Below are positions 12,012 through 24,304 of a DNA stretch of 64,000 nt, in pieces; within the stretch, counting starts at the first letter, position 1; each line of letters begins with the position of its first letter. The position numbers and the translations under genes are program-made. The notes under the pieces are model-generated. The model did no database searches and was not told where the DNA came from. It saw only the letters and a program-made list of their open reading frames with translations. The DNA is from Diplolepis rosae (lineage: Eukaryota; Arthropoda; Insecta; Hymenoptera; Diplolepididae), in the NCBI GenBank assembly GCA_030998225.1, contig JAPYXD010000259.1, positions 2,480,001 through 2,544,000 of the forward strand, read 5' to 3'.

Positions 12012-15000
12012 AATCATTTTTATTTTTATGCCCATGGATCAACCAGATCAGGTGACCAAATTCCTGTAAAAGTTCATGTAATATAACTTTTTTATTTAAA
12101 AACATATTTTTTTGAAAATTTGGAAAATACTACAGCACACGATTGAGAACGTCTGTCAAGTTCCGTTTGAGTGAAAGATTTGCAAAAAATTTAATAGTTG
12201 AAGGCAATTGTCTAAGCTTTATTCTCTTTTGTTACGTTTCCCAATTTTTCTGAAAGATACTTTGTAAATTAAAAAAGTTATCTTACATGCACGAATAAAT
12301 GTATAATTTATTCACGTGATCCGATTGATTCATGGCCTTAAGGGCCATTTCAGTTTCTACACTTTTGTGTCCAAATTATATTAAATTTTTTTATCAAAAT
12401 TTGGGATATGGTAGAGAAGATGAAGAAGGATGTTAATAGACTACTTTGGTTTTCATAATAAAAAAAGAAATTTCAATAGATCATTTTTATTTTTATGGCC
12501 ATGGATAAACCAGATCAGGTAACAAAATTCCTGTTTAAGTTAATGTAAGATTACTTTTTTATTTTACTAAATATCTTTTTGAAAATTTGGATAATACTGC
12601 AGAACACGATTGAGAACGTCTGTCAAGTTCCGTTTGATTGAAAGATTTGCAAAAAATTTAATAGTTGAAGGCAATTGTCTAAGTTTTCAAATTTTTTCAA
12701 AATTTTCACTAAAAAGAAATTTACAGACGTGCTTTATTCTCTTTTGTTACGTTTCCCAATTTTTCTGAAAGATACTTTGTAAATTAAAAAAGTTATTTTA
12801 CATGCACGAATAAATGTATAATTTATTCACGTGATCCGATTGATTCATGGCCTTAAGGGCCATTTCAGTTTCTACACTTTTGTGTCCAAATTATATTAAA
12901 TTTTTTTATCAAAATTTGGGATATGGTAGAGAAGATGAAGAAGGATGTTAATAGACTACTTTGGTTTTCATAATAAAAAAAGAAATTTCAATAGATCATT
13001 TTTATTTTTATGGCCATGGATAAACCAGATCAGGTAACAAAATTCCTGTTTAAGTTAATGTAAGATTACTTTTTTATTTTACTAAATATCTTTTTGAAAA
13101 TTTGGATAATACTGCAGAACACGATTGAGAACGTCTGTCAAGTTCCGTTTGATTGAAAGATTTGCAAAAAATTTAATAGTTGAAGGCAATTGTCTAAGTT
13201 TTCAAATTTTTTCAAAATTTTCACTAAAAAGAAATTTACAGACGTGCTTTATTCTCTTTTGTTACGTTTCCCAATTTTTCTGAAAGATACTTTGTAAATT
13301 AAAAAAGTTATCTTACATGCACGAATAAATGTATAATTTATTCACGTGATCCGATTGATTCATGGCCTTAAGGGCCATTTCAGTTTCTACACTTTTGTGT
13401 CCAAATTATATTAAATTTTTTTATCAAAATTTGGGATATGGTAGAGAAGATGAAGAAGGATGTTAATAGACTACTTTGGTTTTCATAATAAAAAAAGAAA
13501 TTTCAATAGATCATTTTTATTTTTATGGCCATGGATAAACCAGATCAGGTAACAAAATTCCTGTTTAAGTTAATGTAAGATTACTTTTTATTTTACTAAA
13601 TATCTTTTTGAAAATTTGGATAATACTACAGAACACGATTGAGAACGTCTGTCAAGTTCCGTTTGAGTGAAAGATTTGCAAAAAATTTAATAGTTGAAGG
13701 CAATTGTCTAAGTTTTCAAATTTTTTCAAAATTTTCACTAAAAAGAAGTTTACAGGCGTGCTTTATTCTCATTTGTTACGTTTCCCAATTTTTCTGAAAG
13801 ATACTTTGTAAATTAAGAAAGTTATCTTACATGCACGAATAAATGTATAATTTATTCACGTGGTCCGATTGATTTATGGCCTTAAGGGCCATTTCAGTTT
13901 CTACACTTTTGTGTCCAAATTATATTAAATTTTTTTATCAAAATTTGGGATATGGTAGAGAAGATGAAGAAGGATGTTAATAGACTACTTTGGTTTTCAT
14001 AATAAAAAAAGAAATTTCAATAGATCATTTTTATTTTTATGGCCATGGATAAACCAGATCAGGTAACAAAATTCCTGTTTAAGTTAATGTAAGATTACTT
14101 TTTTATTTTGCTAAAAATCTTTTTGAAAATTTGGATAATACTACAGAACACGATTGAGAACGTCTGTCAAGTTCCGTTTGAGTGAAAGATTTGCAAAAAA
14201 TTTAATAGTTGAAGGCAATTGTCTAAGTTTTCAAATTTTTTCAAAATTTTCACTAAAAAGAAATTTACAGACGTGCTTTATTCTCTTTTGTTACGTTTCC
14301 CAATTTTTCTGAAAGATACTTTGTAAATTAAAAAAGTTATTTTACATGCACGAATAAATGTATAATTTATTCACGTGATCCGATTGATTCATGGCCTTAA
14401 GGGCCATTTCAGTTTCTACACTTTTGTGTCCAAATTATATTAAATTTTTTTATCAAAATTTCGGATATGGTAGAGAAGATGAAGAAGGATGTTAATAGAC
14501 TACTTTGGTTTTCATAATAAAAAAAGAAATTTCAATAGATCATTTTTATTTTTATGGCCATGGATAAACCAGATCAGGTAACAAAATTCCTGTTTAAGTT
14601 AATGTAAGATTACTTTTTTATTTTGCTAAAAATCTTTTTGAAAATTTGGATAATACTACAGAACACGATTGAGAACGTCTGTCAAGTTCCGTTTGAGTGA
14701 AAGATTTGCAAAAAATTTAATAGTTGAAGGCAATTGTCTAAGTTTTCAAATTTTTTCAAAATTTTCACTAAAAAGAAGTTTACAGGCGTGCTTTATTCTC
14801 ATTTGTTACGTTTCCCGATTTTTCTGAAAGATACTTTGTAAATTGAAAAATTTATCTTACATGCAGAAATAAATGTATAATTTAGTCACGTGATCCGATT
14901 GATTCATGGCCTTAAGGGCCATTTCAGTTTCTACACTTTTGTGTCCAAATTATATTAAATTTTTTTATCAAAATTCGGGAAATTTTAGAAAAGATGAAAA

Positions 15001-15440
15001 TGGATGTTAATAGATTACTTTGGTTTTCATAATAAAAAAAAAATTTTCAATAGATCATTTTTATTTTTATGGACATGGATAAACCAGATCAGGTGACCAA
15101 ATTCCTGTTTAAGTTAATGTAAGATTATTTTTTTATTTTACAAAATATCTTTTTGAAAATTTGGATAATACTACAGAATACGATTGAGAACGTCTGTCAA
15201 GTTCCGTTTGAGTGACAGATTTACAAAAAATTTAATAGTTGACTGCAATTGTCTATAAGTTTTCGATTTTTTTTCAAAATTTTCACTAAAAGGAAGTTTA
15301 CAGACGTGCTTTATTCTTTTTTGTTACGTTTCCCAATTTTTCTGAAAGATACTTTGTAAATTAAAAAAGTTATCTTACATGCACGAATAAATGTATAATT
15401 TAGTCACATGGTCCGATTGATCCATGACCTTAGGGTTAGT
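12012..15440. repeat. 515-bp tandem array, seven copies, in the dally intron
   Basis: The landmark CATGGAT(A/C)AACCAGATCAGG recurs with its ATGG at 12034, 12501, 13016, 13531, 14045, 14560 and 15075. Five of the six steps are 514-515 bases; the first is 467 because copy 1 lacks about 48 bases. Each unit joins a GGCCATGG-ended piece (inverted ends GGCCATGGATAAACC and GATTCATGGCC) to a piece beginning AAGGGCCATTTCAGTTTCTA. Copies 2-6 are nearly identical; the edge copies are more diverged. The array starts about 12 bases after the splice donor. Confidence 0.95.
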
Positions 15441-15515
15441 TGTGCCAAAAAACACGTCTCTTGAGAAGAAAAGATTTTCTATGATTCTAAGACTTGCAAT
15501 TTCTGGTTATGTTCA

Positions 15516-16110
15516 TCCAAAACGTTTTTCTAAAAATAAAAAATTCAATTTTCCCACCTAAATGTATGAGATATGGTAAAAATGTTAGGAAACGAAATTG
15601 TTTATTTTGAAAAGATATACAAAGTTATTGACTATTTTTTCATAGGATTTATATCTTTTCTTTTATTCATCAAAAACTTTTTATAAAAATTAAAAATTCG
15701 ATTTTCCTCACAAAATATGTGAGATGCGGACAAATTGTCAAGTAAGAAAGTTGTTCATTTCAAAGAGATCTACAAATTTGCGTTGAACTTTTTTTCCATT
15801 GGGGTCATATATTTTCTTTTGTTCATCAAAAACGTTTCTCTAAAAATCAAAAATTCAGTTTAATTGTCAAAATATACGAGATACGGAAAAATTGTCTAGA
15901 AACAAAATTGTATGTTTTAAAGGTAACTAAAAATTTGACCATTTTTATAGAAGTTATATCTTTTGTTTAATCATGAAAAAAGTTTTTCTAAAAATCAAAA
16001 ATTCAATTTTTCCCCCAAAATATACAAGATACGGAAAAAATGTCAAGAAAGAAAATTGTTTGTTTCAAAGACATCTACAAACTTGAGATGAACTATTTTT
16101 TTATTGGAAT
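15516..16110. repeat. 152-bp tandem repeat, four units, opposite orientation
   Basis: Units start near 15516, 15668, 15823 and 15971 with ATCCAAAACGTTTTTCTAAA or CATCAAAAACG-type words. They are the inverse of the 6790-7400 and 62000-62560 copies. Confidence 0.8.
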
Positions 16111-16134
16111 CTATCTACCTCCGTTTTTATATAT

Positions 16135-17114
16135 GTCCGGAAAGTTGGCACCGCTATTTTAAATTTTCAAAAAAATTAAAGTTGTGCTGGATTGTGCTAG
16201 ATTTGTGCTGCATTTTGCCGGAAAAAATTTTTTGAAAAAATAAAAAGTAAAAACTAGAGCCAAAATACCCAAAAAAACGACTTTTTTACCAGCACCGCCA
16301 TTTTTTTTTTTTTTTTTGAGATAAAAAAGTTGTGCTAGGTAGCCCTTAATATATCAAAGAACTTGCCATAAACTAAATTTCGATATCACAAACTGTTTTT
16401 GGGCAAAATACAATTTTGAAAAAAATCTCATCACCGCCATTTTGTTTTTTTGAGAAACGAAAAATTGTGCTAGGTAGCTCTAAGTGTACACAGTATTGTG
16501 CTGCAAATAGAAATACTGAAATTAAAATTTTTATCAAAAAAAGTAATCCAAAAAAAACCAAAAATTTTCAAAAATATAAATTTCGAAGAAATAAAAGTTC
16601 TGCTGAGTTGTGCTAGGCGAGCACAATAAATGTCTCCCAGAACAATTTTCTCTTAAATGCATATTTTTCAAAATAAATACATTTATATTAATTTCGAAAT
16701 TTGTTTAAACATGTAACTTTCAAAAATGTGGATTTTGAAATAAGAAAAGTTGTGCTGAGTTGTGCTAGGCGAGCACAATAAATGTCTTTCCTAAAGTTTT
16801 TCTCTCATATGCATATTTTTCAAAATAAGTCCATTTTTATGAACTTAGGATTTTTATGAACATATGATTTTCAAAAATATGAATTTCGAAAAAATAAAAG
16901 TTGTGCTGAGTTGTGCTAGGCGAGCACAATAAATGTCTTCCTGAACAATTTTCTCTCAAATTCATATTTTTCAAAATAAGTCCATTTTTATGAACTTGGG
17001 AATTTGTTTAAACAGATAATAGTTTTTATTTAAAAAAAAAAAATTTCCTGACACAATCCAGAACAAATTTTATTTTTTTTGATAATTTCAAATGGCGGTG
17101 CCAACTTCTCGGAC
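16135..17114. mobile_element. TIR element with a 151-bp tandem core
   Basis: Ends GTCCGGAAAGTTGGCACCGC and the inverse of GCGGTGCCAACTTCTCGGAC match over about 33 bases. The core repeats TGCTGAGTTGTGCTAGGCGA at 16601, 16753 and 16903. A related fragment is at 52660-52790. No coding capacity. Confidence 0.8.
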
Positions 17115-17283
17115 ATTTTTTATCTTCTCTACCATTCCTGAAATTTTGAAAACCAAATTTAATGTATTTTGTACACAAAAATGTAGAAACCTAAAATTAA
17201 TAAAATTTTCTATTTTCCTAAATATCACATGCCCATAAAGCTTAGTGAGCTTGGACAAAATAAAAAATTGTTTTTCTTTTCAG

Positions 17284-17485
17284 GGGTTGCCTGACGGAAC
17301 CGGCATCAGAACTCGACCTTGCTTGGTCCGGGTACGTAGAAACAGTCGAAAGACTGGTCGTTGCTGTCGACGGTGTTAGCGATTCTCTTGGTTTGAACGC
17401 CGAAAGGGCGGTCAGGCAGTTGGACACCCGCATTTCGGACGCCATTATGCACGCGATGGAGAACGGACCCGCTCTCGAGGAAAAG
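17284..17485 (+). CDS. dally: dally-type glypican, next internal exon
   Basis: The first G completes the Arg codon left split at 12000, and the frame then reads GCLTEPASELDLAW. That is the expected continuation of the glypican cysteine signature (FCxNVxRGCL followed by the acidic and Trp segment). It continues through YVETVERLV and ISDAIMHAMENG, the helix that precedes the glypican protease-processing region. The acceptor is a pyrimidine tract ending TTTTCAG at 17283; the donor is AAAG|GTCAGT at 17485/17486, leaving phase 0. The exon is 202 bases and GC-richer than its surroundings. Phase agreement with 11436-12000 and uninterrupted homology make the two exons consecutive. The C-terminal third of the protein, including the glycosaminoglycan attachment Ser-Gly sites and GPI signal, is not in the window as far as I can see. 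Confidence 0.9.
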
Positions 17486-18078
17486 GTCAGTCCAAAAAGA
17501 ACAAATCTTCGAATCAGCTGAATTTCACGAAGCCCAAATTACATTGTGTCTACTGAATCCTCATCCTCCCACGCATCACTGTTCTCTTCACCTTCCACGT
17601 TCGACAATCCACGCTCTAAATCTTAAATCCTATTTAGATGAAGCATCTACTCCGAAATAAATCTCAGATTATTTACTAATCAGTTTCAGAGAGCTTTAAT
17701 TATTCAGGAAGAACTGACAGAATGCTTAATCCAATCTTCACTGAGAGATATCTACACAGAAAAGAGGTTTCAATCTCTTTTCAGGGAAATTAGTAACTCG
17801 AGAAGAAAATGATTTTTCGGGAGGCAAATAATATCGGATAATTTTCTCTCATGATAGTTATTATCAGGAATTGGTTCATACCAGTGACGCTGATGGGTTA
17901 TTGGACTGGAACGTTGGAAATGTATTTTCCATTATCCCACTTTGTTCCCGATGAATGGCTGAAGAACGTTTCATCTCGCATTCCATTTGGACACAGTTCG
18001 CTAGAGTCACTGAGTTATTAAAATTACCGGTACTCTCAATCTTTTTTAATTTAGCTTCAGCTTTACCATCGATTCGTA
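17486..18078. other. unique intron sequence after the dally donor
   Basis: No repeat or further exon recognised. Composition is less AT-rich than in the repeat-filled parts. Confidence 0.5.
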
Positions 18079-18350
18079 CTCTCTAAATATGAATCAGTCA
18101 AAATTTACTGATTATCAGTGAAATTTGACTGATTCAAATAGCTAAAAACAGGTTACTGTAAATTAGTCAAATTTAACTGATTGCTTCAGTGAAAATTAAC
18201 TGATTTAACAGTGAAAATGTTTTTTCCACTGATTCAATCAGTGATAATCCACTTATTTAACAGTGAAATATATTTTTTCACTGTTGAATCAGTGAAAAGG
18301 CAAATCACTGATTCAATTTGTGAAAATTAGACTGATTCAGATTTAGAGAG
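18079..18350. mobile_element. CTCTCT/CAGT MITE, copy 4
   Basis: TIRs CTCTCTAAATATGAATCAGT and inverse. The flanks are TA at the left and CA at the right, so the duplication is not perfect here. Confidence 0.85.
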
Positions 18351-18719
18351 CAGATGATGAAATACATTTTCTACCATTATGAGTATATGGTTCTTTGCAT
18401 TATACTTCAACGTTGGAATACCAATGTTCAATGACGTTGAGAAAACATAGTGGGCGAGGAAGCAAGACTTCCACTTGATCTTGCCCCTCGTCCCATCGCT
18501 CAAAACGATATATGCCGATGTTAAACTGTCAAACCTTGTAATTTGAGGTTTGCGCCTCTTCTCCTCCTCAAATTATCAGCGACTTGGGCTCTATATTGTT
18601 ACCTTGTAGACTTCTTCTTAGTCTTTACTTACTTAAGCAATTTATTCCAAAAATGTCAAAAAATTTGACTTTTGGTTTCTATTTTCTATTTATCCTAGAT
18701 AAAATTAAAGGCATGTGAT

Positions 18720-19238
18720 CCCAAGTACGAATTGCCGAAGGTGATAATACGGCACAATATTGGCCCAATCTCGGCAGCCAAGAGTCGGCCATTGTTATTG
18801 GGCCAGTGTCACTGTTTGCATCGGTCAAGTGCTGGGCCGACGACGACGGCCTTTTTCGACTGTTTAAATTTACCGACCTTCAGCCGATACTTGGCCCAGT
18901 ATAGGCCCTATACCAAGCCGATTGTCATTTTTACTATGGCATCCAGTTCTGAAAGTAGAAGAGCCAGAGTCGGGCTCATGGACTGCACATTACTGGGCCA
19001 TGTGTCACTTTTACTACGGCAAACCATCCTGGAAGTAAGAAAACCAGAGTTTGGCACAGCAATGGCCCGTTGCTGTGCCGAAAACAAGTGCTGGCGTCCA
19101 GAGTTTGGTCCAGCATTGGCCGCCAAGTGCATACCGGAGTTATCATTCCAGCAACGGCACGATATTGGCAGCCGATCTTCGGCAAATTTTTGGCGATGCT
19201 GGGCCAGTGTTGGGCCGTATCTAATTTCGCACTTGGGG
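18720..19238. mobile_element. GC-rich GGCC-word element inside the foldback element
   Basis: Short TIR CCCAAGTACGAA at the left and TTCGCACTTGGG at the right. The interior is rich in TTGGGCCAGTGT / GGCCCAATATTGG words with internal near-repeats (18930 and 19010). It holds a 169-codon open frame on the + strand and frames on the minus strand, but no protein family is recognisable, so it is treated as non-coding. Confidence 0.65.
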
Positions 19239-19364
19239 TAATTGAGAAAATTTGCAAGTTTATGTGAACAATTTGGTTCAGTTTCTACATGTTTGTGTCA
19301 AAAAAATACATAAAATTTTGCTTTTATAATTTGGGAAATAGTGAAGTAGATAAAAGCGGACGTA

Positions 19365-19674
19365 CAGTAAAACCCCGTTTATCGCAACTCCCGTTTATTG
19401 CAACTTGTCTCTCCCCTTTATCACAATAAACTCTACAATTTTTTCCCCCTCCTATTAGTAGAAGGAGAGGTCACGTGATTCTTAAGGATAGGCGAGAATA
19501 CCCCTTACTTATAAATTTGTGATAAACAGCGAACGCGCGCGAAACTACTCGTTGAGGCGCATGCGCCGACAACCAGTTGGTCAGGCTGGTAGTGGAGGAG
19601 TGGGAGCCCCTCCATATTTGCCACAAACGGGAGGTATTCGATTGGAAGGTGTTGCGATAAACGAGGTTTTACTG
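19365..19674. mobile_element. pogo/Tigger-like MITE
   Basis: TIR CAGTAAAACCCCGTTTATCG at the left with inverse CGATAAACGAGGTTTTACTG at the right, flanked by TA on both sides. 310 bases, no transposase. The CAGT...CGTTTATCGC terminus and TA target are typical of pogo/Tigger elements. Confidence 0.85.
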
Positions 19675-19906
19675 TAGATAGACAAGTTTTGATTTTGACA
19701 ATGAAAAAAAAATTTCCGAAATATTTTGCTAAAATTGGACTTTTTTAAATTTCGAAACCAAAAGTTGTCTATCTACTTCCGATTTTATCTCCTCCACCAT
19801 TTCCCGAATTTTGAAAAAAAATTTGATGTACCTTAGGCATAAATGTGTAGAAACCTAAAGTCAATAAAATTTGCTAACTTTCTAAGTATCACATGTCCTT
19901 AAGAAT

Positions 19907-22195
19907 ATTTATGTGAAAAAAATTGGAATCGGATTTCTAGAAGGGGAGCTATGGTTTTTTGAAAATTGAACTCACCGCGAGCGCCAGTGGACCTTCCGTC
20001 AGAAAAAATTCTTTTCTGTAAAATCGCTCGACCAATTTCTGTCAAATTTTCACAAGATGTTCACATAGATGTAATTTATCAACATAACCATGTAAAATTT
20101 TATTGTAATTTTTTTTTCTGAGATACACACTTTTTTTCCCAGGAAAAAAATGCTCAGATTGATAGCTTACTTTTTAAGCTCCGTTTACTTGGGTTTAAAA
20201 ATCATCCGATTTTTTCTAAACCCAAGGCACAAATAGCAGAAGATATATACATGTTTATTATTATAACACATAGGATCACAAAAACACCTTGTCAAATTTT
20301 TAGAGACTGATTCTAAAGAATTTTAAAGCTTTGAAAAGTTTCAGATTTTTAAACGCATTTTCCTCAAAATCACTTTTTGCTAACTGGGAGGATTAATTTT
20401 ACAGACATTTTTCAACCGATTTATTTGAAATTTTAAGTAATTTTTTTTATTTAGATTAATTGACATTTATATTCTAGATAAAAAAATGCCCAAAAAGCTC
20501 AAAATTTTTAGTTTAAAAATACATAAAGGTACTGGAATTTCTACATAACCCCAAAACCTTTTTAAATAAAGGTACTAAACATAAAAAAATTATATGGAAG
20601 GTCTAAACTCAAAAAAAAAAATTAATTGGTGATGCTATTATGGAAAACAAAATTTTCATAAAAAATATTGTATCCCACTCGGATTATCAATATGTTTCTT
20701 CACAGATAAGTGTAGAAAATATCAACAAAGACTTTCGTCATAATCGTTCAAAGATTTAATTTTAAGTTTAAAAGTCGCGCCAAAACCATTAGATTCTATT
20801 TTTTTTCCCCAGATTTGCTAAAATTTTCTAGTATTTTCACAGTTGAAAAGTATGCAATAGACATTAAGGGCATGTAATATTTTGGAAATGAGTAATTTTT
20901 ATTGATTTTGAGTTCCTACACGTTTATATTCAAATTGTACAAAATTTTATTTTTAGAAATTGGGAAATTTCTAGAAAAAGAACATGCAGAAGCCTTGAAT
21001 TAATAAAATTTGCTAACTTCCTAAGTTCTCCTAAAGGAACATTACAGTATTTATATTTAAAGTGATTTTTACTCCTAATAGAATTCCAAACAGAAAACTT
21101 AAATGCCAAAATGTTCCCTGTTGATTTCGTTTCGCTTTGTATTTGTCCAAAATTTTCTGCCATTTAAAAATTATAGTTTACTGGAAAATTTAAAGGGTTC
21201 AAGTTTAATGTACTCACAATTCGGTGTGAATCAATCAACCACGAATCCGAGTGCTTTTTAAAAATATTTTTTTTGAATTCAATTAAAAAATAGAAATCAC
21301 ATTTATTGGATCAAAAAAAATTTGAAACGCCCTTTTTTGTTTTTTATTGTTTTAGCCTCTTCAAAGCGTGATTTTTGCAGACTATACCATTTAAGGGGGC
21401 ATACTCAGTCAGGGGGGCAAAAAAATAGGATTTTTCTCGAATTTAAAAAAAAAAATGAATTTATTGATTTATAGGATCATCTGAAATCAAAAAACCAAAA
21501 AGATTTCGTTAGTAGATGACTTTGTTTTGTGCTTGGACGAAATATTTTTGAAAAAAATTAAATTTTCCATTTTTAGAGAACTTTAAAGTGAAAATCACGA
21601 ATTTTTTTTACAAAAAATTGACCATTTTGTTTTTTTTAAACGATTTCTAATCATTGAAAAAAAGTTCATCGTTCACACACAAGCTAAATATGTATAAAAT
21701 AATTCTGAAGATTTTCAAACAGATCGGTGTATTATTTTTAGAGAAATGTCGTTTTGAGATAAACGCGTTTAAAGTTTTTAATAAAAATCAAAATGCTCTG
21801 GCTTTTTCAATTTTGATCCAATCGTCTTAAAATTTGGAGTCAACATTTTGAAGATCTTCTACTTTAATATATAAAATTATTGAAAAAATGCATTTTTCAA
21901 AATTTCTGTCTATGTGTGCCTCCTTTATCTTTTTTAATACAAATATCAATAATTGCTATTTTTTATCGGTAAAGAATCACAATCAATGAGTTAAAGAATT
22001 TTTTGAAACACTTGTGTTCACTTTTTACTACTCCAACCTTCCTGAGGAATAGTTTTTGAAAACAATGGTTTTTTAACAATTATTGTAGTGTCTTCTGTGG
22101 TTGCATACCTTATACGAATTAATTAAGTCATTAGCTGAATTAAAGATAGAACTTTGCTTCATTAATTGAGAACCTAACAGAAAGATCTTATCAGG
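19907..22195. other. AT-rich intron sequence with repeat fragments
   Basis: 20480-20630 is a fragment of the family at 10150-10548 (AAAATACATAAAGGTACTGG). 20869-21037 is a solo arm of the CATGTGAT foldback family. 21395 begins GGGGCATACTCAGTCAGGGG, which has the look of a repeat end but has no second copy here. No gene recognised. Confidence 0.5.
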
Positions 22196-22683
22196 TTATC
22201 TGAATCAGTAAAATTTTCACTGATTGAATCAGTGATTTTACTTTTTACTAATTCAGCAGGGAAAAAAATATTTTTCACTATTAAATCAGTTAATTTCCAC
22301 TGAAGTAATCAGTGAAATTTTACTGATTCACAGTAACCCCCTTTTAGCTTTTTGAATCAGTCACTCTCTAAATCTTTTTCAGTCAAATTTTCACTGATTG
22401 AATCAGTGATTTTAATTTTCACTGATTCATCAGTGAAAAAAATAGTTTTCACTGTTAAATCAGTTAATTTTCACTGATTCATCAGTAAAAAATATTTTTC
22501 ACTGTCAAATCAGTCAATTTTCACTGAAATAATCAGTGAAATTTTACTGATTTACAGTAACCTCTTTTTAGCTATTTGAATCAGTAAAATTTCACTGATA
22601 ATCAGAAGATTTTGACTGATTCAAATTTAGAGAGCAAATTTAACTGATAATCAGTAGATTTTGACTGATTCAGATTTAGAGAG
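22196..22683. mobile_element. CTCTCT/CAGT MITE copy 5, split by copy 6
   Basis: The outer copy runs from about 22196 to 22363 and resumes at 22637-22683, ending AGATTTAGAGAG. Removing 22364-22634 plus one CA restores the normal internal order AATCAGTCAAATTT...ACTGATAATCAG. The outer left TIR is decayed. Confidence 0.8.
22364..22634. mobile_element. CTCTCT/CAGT MITE, copy 6 (CA duplication)
   Basis: TIRs CTCTCTAAATC and the inverse AATTTAGAGAG, with CA directly repeated at both borders. It sits inside another copy of its own family. Confidence 0.85.
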
Positions 22684-24304
22684 CAGATTTGTTTGCTATA
22701 AATTCTCAAAAACGTCCAAAAAATGAGTTCTTTAAGGATTTAAAGACTCGTTTCCTCAAAAACTTTGTCCGATAGGCCACATTTCTTTTTAGCAAATTTC
22801 ATCCAGTAAAGGACACCCCTTAAATATTATTTTTTCATCTAGAGTAGTCAAGTTTCAAAACTCATTCACAGAAAGAAAAAAAACGAAACTAGGCAAAATT
22901 AATAGAATCTTCAAGAAGTCCCAGCCTGACATCAGATTGCGATCTAAGAAGTGTATAAAATCCGCAGTTTAAAACTTAAAGTAAATGGCATCCTTTGTTT
23001 CAGAGCGACAAAACGAGACTAATTAGATGATGTCTCAGCTGCGTTTTCCAGGTTCGAGAAGACTAAGACCTCGTTAAGTTTCTAGACTTTAAACGAGGTA
23101 GAACGCATTGCAGCAGTAAACTTGGAAGTTGAAATCGAATCGAGATGGAGTAGTCGCAAGACCGGATGGGGGTGGAGTCGTTCGGAAAGTTCAGAAGATT
23201 CGCGCCGCGGCGAAATAGTTTTTTGCAGGCGCCTCCCTACTCCAAGTCCTTAATTCCTTACCTGTTAGGACCTGGTCGTACCTGTCGGAACCTGCGAGGC
23301 ATTGATGGTGGGCCTGCCAGGGGGTCCTGGGTCCCATGATTCCTCTAATAATTCCTCGCGGTCCGACAACATTCTGCGTGCATTACGTGTCTGCATTCCT
23401 TCTGGCCTTTGCCCCTTGTTGTATCCAGCGACTAAAGCACATCGTTAAGGATGCTAAGGTTAAGGTAGCCCTTACCAGCCCTCGAGATCGGGCCAGATCG
23501 TAGGTGTGTGGAATCCGACAGAATCTCATTATTATTCGTCGCATTGCTTCCTCTGGTGCCTCTCTTATTCACCGGCTGGGTCGTCGTTAGTCATCCAACA
23601 AAGGGATCCTTTTCGTCGTTTCATTCCGAAAACACACTCGATCCCACTCTTAGATGAAACTGCCGAAACAAACTTGTGGGAGCCGACCAGTTCAATGTCG
23701 GCGATATCTTGTTGCCGGTATAATTGGCGAGTTTCTTTTCCTTTGAATGGTGTGTGGTCTAGTACAATACCTGTCTACCTGTAGACTAACGGATCTAGGC
23801 GCCAGATGTTGCCTTGTACATACCGTGAACAAATCTTTCAAAGAAATGTCAATGGGCGCTTGCTGCCCATTGATGCTCGAGGATCTTCCCTGAAAGTTTG
23901 AAGAGCCTGGGGCTCGTAGTAGTAAAGTTATTGTTAGGCAATGTAGTTTATAGTCTACACTGGTGAGAGGGTCCTCGTTTATTTTCAAATTATAACACCG
24001 ACAGAAGTGGTTTAACGGATTAGGCCCAAGGCTGATCCTTACTAGCTGATATCTTAGATCGATTTAGCGGCGCCTTTAAATCAGATATTCGATAAAGTCT
24101 GTCCGATTATTTGCTGGAATTCACTTCAACATATTTGTTAGAATAGACATTTAATATTGTCAGTTTTGAGAAACATCTTTTTTTAAAAGAGATCAAATTT
24201 TTTTCTCATGGAATTCTTCAATAGATTATATCTTGATGTTTTTTTTTAAAAATACTTTATTTCTCTTTTGGAAATTATAATGATTTATTTTTTAATCAAG
24301 CGTG
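22684..24304. other. unique intron sequence with GC-richer island
   Basis: 23150-23990 is clearly GC-richer and lacks repeats. It holds frames of 92 (+) and 98 (-) codons without family resemblance. A small hairpin AATGGGCGCTTGCTGCCCATT lies near 23849. Possibly conserved non-coding DNA; no gene called. Confidence 0.4.

Larger units (their letters stand above)
12001..17283 (+). other. dally: dally intron between the two visible exons
   Basis: GT-AG intron of 5283 bases, phase 2. It consists of a 515-bp tandem array (12012-15440), a 152-bp tandem array (15516-16110), a TIR element with its own tandem core (16135-17114) and a short tail ending in the acceptor. Little of it is unique sequence. 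Confidence 0.85.
18706..19906. mobile_element. CATGTGAT-ended foldback element hosting two insertions
   Basis: The left end AAAGGCATGTGAT is inverted relative to ATCACATGTCCTTAAG at the right. Inner arms pair GTTTCTACATGTTTGTGTC with GGCATAAATGTGTAGAAAC, and GGGAAATAGTGAAGTAGATA with its inverse. It is interrupted by 18720-19238 and 19365-19674. Related solo pieces lie at 17100-17240 and 20869-21037. Confidence 0.65.

Noticed and set aside
18732..19241. 169-codon open frame in the GC-rich block
   Set aside because: It lies in a TIR-bounded repetitive element, has long frames on both strands and no recognisable domain; GC-richness alone explains the lack of stops.
23780..23830. TGGCGCCTAGATC on the minus strand as a retroviral-type primer-binding site
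   Set aside because: No long terminal repeat pair, polypurine tract or gag/pol coding sequence nearby.
23506..23988. Coding exon in the GC-richer island
   Set aside because: Frames on opposite strands overlap, there is no family resemblance, and no splice sites frame a convincing exon.
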